The notes beneath the pieces were generated by a model. That model saw only the letters and a program-made list of their open reading frames with translations, was not told the origin of the DNA and did not search any database. The position numbers and the translations under genes were made by a program. Below are positions 58,549-64,000 of a stretch of DNA of 64,000 nucleotides, piece by piece. Position 1 is the stretch's first letter; each line of letters starts with the position of its first letter. Source of the stretch: Sipunculus nudus (Eukaryota > Annelida > Sipuncula > Golfingiida > Sipunculidae); the NCBI GenBank assembly GCA_026874595.1, contig CM049317.1, forward strand, positions 46,026,401 to 46,090,400. The letters are read 5' to 3'.

Positions 58549-59729
58549 GAAAATATTTTTAAATATACATCCTCAAAAACAATTCTCTCGGTGTCCTAAA
58601 CTATTGAATGGATGACTCTAGTAAATCAATTGTTCATTAAAAGGCGTGCCAGTATAAATGGACGGCTACGTAATAACATATCAAGAGGCACAATATACTC
58701 GTTTTACCGTAGTTTTCCTCAACCACACGAGACAAAGTAAACTGCTGTATTGATTTCCGCGTCCTTTTACTTGACCGTATGCAAGGATAGGGGAGCAGGA
58801 ACTAGCCTAGTTATCATTTTCATGCACCACAGTGTAGTACCGGATGGGGCCTAAGGCCCCTACTCAGAGTAACCAACTGCTTTCAGCAGCCCATTGACTT
58901 ACTGGTGTAAAGTTCATTAACTGGAGTATACTGTTGCAGCAGCGTGGGACAATGAGTTCATTTAGGACATATCTTACATTTATTGAAGTCAAGTTCAATA
59001 AAGACATCACTTAAATATTTATTGAAGCCAAGTTCATGTAAGACATTTTTTTTACATTTAATGGAGTCAAGTTCATTAAGGGCATCACTAAGATTTATTG
59101 GAGTCAAGTTCAAATACATCACATATTTATTGGAGTCAAGTTCATTGAAGACATCACATATTTATTGGAGTCAATTCATTAAGGGCATCACTTAAATTTA
59201 TTGGAGTCAAGTTCATTGAAGACATCACTTTAATTGATTGAAGCCAAGTTCATCAGAGACATCTTTTACATTTATTGGAGTCAAATTCATTTAAAATATC
59301 TCTTAAATTGATTGGAGTCAAGTTTCAAGTTCATTTAGGACATTACTTACATTTATTGAAGCCAAGTCCATTAAAGACATCTCTTACATTTATTGGAGTC
59401 AAGTTTATTAAGGGAATCATTTAAAATATTGGAGTCAAGTTCATTAAGGGCATCACTTACATTTATTGGAGCGAAGTTCATTTGGAACATCACTAACATT
59501 TTTTTGAGTCAAGTTCATTTAGTGCATCACTTAAATTTATTAGAGTCAGGTCCATTTGGGGCATCACTTAAATTTATTAGAGTCAAGTTCTTATAGGACA
59601 CCTTTTAAATATTTTGGAGTCAAGGGACATCACCTTTTTTTTAGTCAGATTCATCGAAGAAATCACTTAATTTTTCAGTCAAGTTCAGCAAAGACATCAC
59701 TTAATCTTTTAGTTGAGTTCATTTTAGTT
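58409..59729. repeat. Macrosatellite unit 6
   Basis: 1321 bp. Private variants TTAAATATACATCC, GGATGACTCTAG and TTGTTCATTAAAAGG. Confidence 0.95.
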
Positions 59730-59831
59730 GAACCGCGCCCAGTATTTCTTGATAGATTCTAGCCTTTAAACCGATATTGATTTCATGTCAGGTAAAACAA
59801 AGGGATGTGAAATATTAATGCAAGTATTAAA

Positions 59832-59877
<46 letters not shown>

Positions 59878-61051
59878 GAAAATATTTTTAATTATACATC
59901 CTCAAAAACAATTCTCTCGGTGTCCTAAACTATTGAATGGAGGACTCTAGTAAATCAATTCTTAATGAAAAGGCGTGCCAGTATAAATGGACGGCTAAGT
60001 AATAACATATCAAGAGGCACAATATACTCGTTTTACCGTAGTTTTCCTCAACCACACGAGACAAAGTAAACTGCTGTATTGATTTCCGCGTCCTTTTACT
60101 TGACCGTATGCAAGGATAGGGGAGCAGGAACTAGCCTAGTTATCATTTTCATGCACCACAGTGTAGTACCGGATGGGGCCTAAGGCCCCTACTCAGAGTA
60201 ACCAACTGCTTTCAGCAGCCCATTGACTTACTGGTGTAAAGTTCATTAACTGGAGTATACTGTTGCAGCAGCGTGGGACAACGAGTTCATTTAGGACATA
60301 TCTTACATTTATTGAAGTCAAGTTCAATAAAGACATCACTTAAATATTTATTGAAGCCAAGTTCATGTAAGACATTTTTTTAACATTTAATGGAGTCAAG
60401 TTCATTAAGGGCATCACTTAGATTTATTGGAGTCAAGTTCAAATACATCGCATATTTATTGGAGTCAAGTTCATTGAAGACATCACATATTTATTGGAGT
60501 CAATTCATTAAGGGCATCACTTAAATATATTGGAGTCAAGTTCATTGAAGACATCACTTTAATTGATTGAATCCAAGTTCATCAGAGACATCTTTTACAT
60601 TTATTGGAGTCAAATTCATTTAAAATATCTCTTAAATTGATTGGAGTCAAGTTTCAAGTTCATTTAGGACATTACTTACATTTATTGAAGCCAAGTCCAT
60701 TAAAGACATCTCTTACATTTATTGGAGTCAAGTTTATTAAGGGAATCATTTAAAATATTGGAGACAAGTTCATTAAGGGCATCACTTACATTTATTGGAG
60801 CGAAGTTCATTTGGAACATCACTAACATTTTTTTGAGTCAAGTTCATTTAGTGCATCACTTAAATTTATTAGAGTCAGGTCCATTTGGGGCATCACTTAA
60901 ATTTATTAGAGTCAAGTTCTTATAGGACACCTTTTAAATATTTTGGAGTCAAGGGACATCACCTTTTTTTTAGTCAGATTCATCAAAGAAATCACTTAAT
61001 TTTTCAGTCAAGTTCAGCAAAGACATCACTTAATCTTTTAGTTGAGTTCAT
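59730..61051. repeat. Macrosatellite unit 7 (terminal)
   Basis: About 1322 bp. Shares CAATTCTTAATGAAAAGG with unit 1. Private changes (GACGGCTAAGTAATAA, GACAACGAGTTC). No next head; degenerate monomers follow to 61125. Confidence 0.93.
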
Positions 61052-61125
61052 TAAAGAAATCACTTAATTTTTTAGTCAAGTTCATCAAAGACATCTCTTA
61101 AATTTATAGAGTCAAATTCATTAGA

Positions 61126-62060
61126 GAATCTAGTGTGACATCCAACTAAGAACTATACACCTCATTGAAAGTGGGACCTTGCCAACAGTTCTCTGACTGA
61201 AACTAATTTAATTAATTAAATATTTTTATGACATAAGTACGAAGACATGCTATTGTTTACCAAAATAAAATTTATTACATTGAAATATACAGATTATATA
61301 CAAAGATTATCTGTACGATAAACCTGTTTCTGCTGTGTAAACATCGCTGTGTTTGGATGGATGTGTCTGCATGGCTCCTGTTTTTAGTACACGAGATCGG
61401 TTACACTGTTTTTAAAACTGAGATCGTTGCTTCTCCTTTCCAAACTTGAAAAGGGATTTATATCAGCCTTTTAAAATAACATAACTGAAGTTAAAAACAG
61501 AAGCACGAGTCGATCCATTTGTGTAATCTATCTTAGCAGTTAGAACACCGTCTGGATGCAAAAAGTCCCTGCTAAAAATATGAATGTGTTTGATGATATC
61601 TCATTCTGTTAGTTCTCTCAGCTTTAGAGCATAATACATGCATTATTATATCCAACAATACTCAAGGTGTAATCCTTTAAATAAGACTTTGGCCTCGTTA
61701 GTTTGTAGGCAGTAAAAGACGACTTATTTCATGTTCACTCAACAGATCAATATAACACTGCATTTCGTGTTGTGATTTTGACAATTTTCTCACATTTAAT
61801 TTACTCCCTGCCCACAAGGGGGCGCAGACTTTGCCGGAGCGTATCTGCATGCAAAGTTACGTACATGTCAAATTTCTGAATGTATATACAAACATGTCTT
61901 CTAAGAGTTACGCAATGACAGCCATGTCGTGCGAGGTCCAGGAAATGAGAGTGGTTCATGTTGCGTTGGTACTTCACGATTAGCCTAATGTTAAGGATAT
62001 TGACTGTGTACAGGGAAATCCTTATGTCAGTATATATATGGAAGGCCACTGCAGGACGGT
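61126..62060. other. Sequence right of the macrosatellite
   Basis: No convincing exon, RNA gene or repeat. Short open frames have no family features. Confidence 0.4.
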
Positions 62061-62062
62061 TG

Positions 62063-62235
62063 CAAGGGCGGATCTAGGATTTAGGAAAGGGAGGGGGGGG
62101 GAGGTCGTCCAACCCAGGACTAATGACAAAGACTAGAAAAAGATCCCAAAGTCCGGAAAGGGGGGAGGGGTCCAGGCCGCAAACTTAATTGAGCCTGAAA
62201 TCCTTTAAAAATGTTCAGGGGGCTGGAAAAAAAGT
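62063..62235. mobile_element. GGATTTAGG-type dispersed repeat, copy 2
   Basis: Begins GGGCGGATCTAGGATTTAGG; AATGACAAAGACTAGAAAAAG and AGCCTGAAATCC match the 49030 copy. Confidence 0.65.
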
Positions 62236-63029
62236 TGTCCCTATGACTGTCACGACTCATATCCTGTCGGTCTAATCAGATCACAGAATGCCTTGGGTCA
62301 CGTTATTACAGCTAATGCGTGCAGGAAGCGTCATTGAACTGGCAATGTATCTTGCTTCTACGATTTTGTGTATGGATACGTAATACCCCATGGTAGGGGT
62401 ATTTGCAGTTGCAAATGACATTACTGCTTTTGATCTTTGCCAGAAAACCGTATTCGGCAATTACAAACACTGTGGTAACACAAATTAAATCTGCATAACA
62501 GACCTATAATTCTTACAGGGTAATAGTATCTACATGGCCGTAGTCCGCCCGTCAGACTTCATCTGAAATTAGGCCTAATGGTCTTCCTTCCAGTCAACGG
62601 GCCCGATGGTCGGGGCGAGAGAGACAACTCCCGGGGGGGGGGGGGGGGGGGGTCAGAGCACTTGGAAATCGTACCCCCTCCCTCACAGAGGGTTGGGTAT
62701 CCGGCTCACGGCACACCCTCGACCGATTAATCGGACCAATTTTGGCATTCGACAGGCGACTTGGTTAGTGACTATTATTGGAAATGGCGGGCTGTACCGC
62801 GGAGGCCCGCACTTTGGACCCTTCGACGTGACGTCATAATATGGATGACGTCGACCTTCATGCGGTTTCGCGGAATTCCCGAGTGAGGCGATGCGTACTG
62901 CACTGTACCACGCCCACACTGGGCATCATGGTTATGATATTACCTTAAATCCAATCAGAGTGTAAATACACTGTTTCCGGCATTATGGGCTCTTTACATT
63001 GTCGTTCCATCACATATAACATCTACATG
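62236..63029. other. Unassigned sequence with a G run
   Basis: G homopolymer of about 20 at 62633-62652, otherwise nothing recognised. More GC-rich than the rest of the window (62590-62920). Confidence 0.4.
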
Positions 63030-63147
63030 TTCCCACCTAACGAAGAAGCCTGTGTGCCTCGAAAGCTCGTGGGTAAATAAACAAGTTTGTCTATCTTACA
63101 GGCGTCACTCTTTATCTTTACCTATATATATATATATATATATATAT
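63030..63147 (+). mobile_element. Retroelement-tail-like repeat, copy 1, with (TA)n tail
   Basis: CTAACGAAGAAGCC...CTCGAAAGCTCGTGGGTAAA, then AGGCGTCACTCTTTATC and (TA)n at 63122-63147. Parallel in structure to the copy at 63270. Such 'GAAGAAGC...CGAAAGCT' ends recall Penelope-like or related retroelement tails (recollection, not tested). Confidence 0.5.
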
Positions 63148-63269
63148 CCTGGGTCAACATGATACATATTCTGAGTAGCCAATCACAGATCCATTACAGT
63201 ATACCATGCATTATGGTCATTAGAAATTGTTTATCTAACATATATATACAGCCGGTTTCTATACCTTCC

Positions 63270-63353
63270 ACTTGACACCTGATGAAGAAGCTATAAGCTT
63301 CGAAAGCTCGTGGTTGAATTAAACGGTTAGTCAACACTAAGGCGTCTTCATCC

Positions 63354-63414
<61 letters not shown>
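63270..63414 (+). mobile_element. Retroelement-tail-like repeat, copy 2, with (TA)n tail and CTGATGA...GAAA core
   Basis: ACCTGATGAAGAAGCTATAA followed by GCTTCGAAAGCTCGTGG, then AAGGCGTCTTCATCCTG and (TA)n at 63358-63414. CTGATGA (63279-63285), a GAAGC/GCTTC stem and GAAA (63302-63305) lie in the order of a hammerhead ribozyme core, but convincing stems I and III were not found. Confidence 0.5.
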
Positions 63415-63418
<4 letters not shown>

Positions 63419-63419
63419 C

Positions 63420-64000
63420 AAGCCTCTCGTTCAGATCCTAGCTTATATACTTGTAAACAATGCTTAGCTCAGGTTATAGATAGATAATATGCATAGAATA
63501 AACATTCACAAAATACATACTACCCTGCTTTGAGGAATGAACTTTGTGATAAATACATAGGCATTTTTTAAACAAAATTATAACAATTGTTTAAACATAC
63601 CTATCTATAATAATGACTACCGGTAAGATTGATTGATCCTCAATTATAATATATAACCTCAGCTTAAAATAACTTCATTGTGTTAATTGTTATTGTATTG
63701 GTTACACATATAAAAACCGTCACAGATGCGGCCTAATACAGGATGTCTAAACTGTGTTACATGTCATCATATCATACATTCAAGATAAATGTAGATTTAA
63801 AACTCCTGCAACATGACATGGTTTGGTCTGGGAGGACAGCTTTGGACAGCCTCCACTATTTTTGTTAAGACTTGAGTTGTCTTTTGATATATAATCTTGA
63901 AAGATGTTGGGTGTAAAAAAAAAAAATCCCTGCTTTACTTGAGTTTTTAAACAGTATTTTACAATGACTGGAAAAAAAGTATATATATATATTATATATT
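63420..64000. other. AT-rich end of window
   Basis: No feature recognised apart from A-runs near 63917 and a short (TA) run at the window edge. Confidence 0.4.

Larger units (their letters stand above)
51812..61125. repeat. Macrosatellite: seven units of about 1.32 kb with nested 36-bp monomers
   Basis: The landmark GAACCGCGCCCA(G/T)TATTTC begins at 51812, 53155, 54462, 55777, 57093, 58409 and 59730, giving spacings of 1343, 1307, 1315, 1316, 1316 and 1321 bp. Each unit has a head of about 570 bp (a (TA)n tract of variable length, GTGTCCTAAACTATTGAATG, TACCGTAGTTTTCCTCAACC, GCAGCAGCGTGGGACAA) and a tail of about 750 bp made of some 20 imperfect 36-bp monomers (TTATTGGAGTCAAGTTCATT then AAGGGCATCACTTACA-like). 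Units are nearly identical. The last unit lacks the following head and runs into extra monomers to 61125. Repeated 67- to 70-codon frames are shared by the units only because the monomer length is a multiple of three. Confidence 0.97.

Noticed and set aside
52409-61067. Repeated 60- to 106-codon open frames in the macrosatellite
   Set aside because: They follow from a 36-bp monomer (multiple of three) lacking stops in one frame. The same frame is broken by small indels between units and has no start context or domain.
63041-63065. Copy 1 of the tail repeat as a hammerhead ribozyme
   Set aside because: The core reads CTAACGA rather than CTGANGA, so a catalytic core position is lost.

Overview
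This is eukaryotic, almost certainly metazoan, nuclear DNA: AT-rich, intron-containing, and dominated by transposable-element remnants, satellites and microsatellites. No prokaryotic gene organisation is visible. The mixture (a Jockey-type LINE, a Ty3/gypsy relic, tandem repeats rich in TGACCTTTGACCT, hAT- and Harbinger-like non-autonomous elements) fits a marine invertebrate, and a mollusc is my best guess. That assignment is inference.

Two host genes can be supported by joining exons in phase, both on the minus strand. The first (22562-10970) is MRPL45, mitochondrial large-subunit ribosomal protein mL45. Seven exons with matching splice phases encode all but the extreme N-terminus; the first coding exon was not found. 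The second (at least 48912-35515) encodes an unrecognised protein with one strong transmembrane segment and a short acidic, Tyr-containing C-terminal tail. Five of its exons join in phase with good splice sites, and one or two further upstream exons are tentative. The introns of both genes are packed with repeats.

Layout. 1-600: 39-bp minisatellite. 1160-3075: decayed Ty3/gypsy pol (integrase, RNase H, RT, minus strand) abutting a LINE RT fragment. 4400-10240: a nearly complete Jockey-type LINE (minus) with ORF1 (CCHC knuckles) and ORF2 (endonuclease and RT), broken only by homopolymer frameshifts, followed on its 3' side by a roughly 310-bp G/C-homopolymer-rich tandem array. 10970-22562: MRPL45. 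22600-35500: intergenic, with tandem arrays carrying nuclear-receptor-like motifs, a pair of inverted element copies (27.2-28.1 and 30.4-31.8 kb), a MITE with a preserved empty site, and a TTAA-flanked long-TIR element. 35515-49800: the membrane-protein gene and more repeats. 51812-61125: a macrosatellite of seven roughly 1.32-kb units, each holding a block of nested 36-bp monomers. 63030-63415: two retroelement-tail-like copies ending in (TA)n.

The strongest candidates for something not routinely described are: the hierarchical macrosatellite with a recoverable expansion history; the 145-bp arrays in which most monomers carry a near-consensus nuclear-receptor DR1/ERR motif; and the tandem duplication of exon-acceptor boundaries inside two MRPL45 introns.
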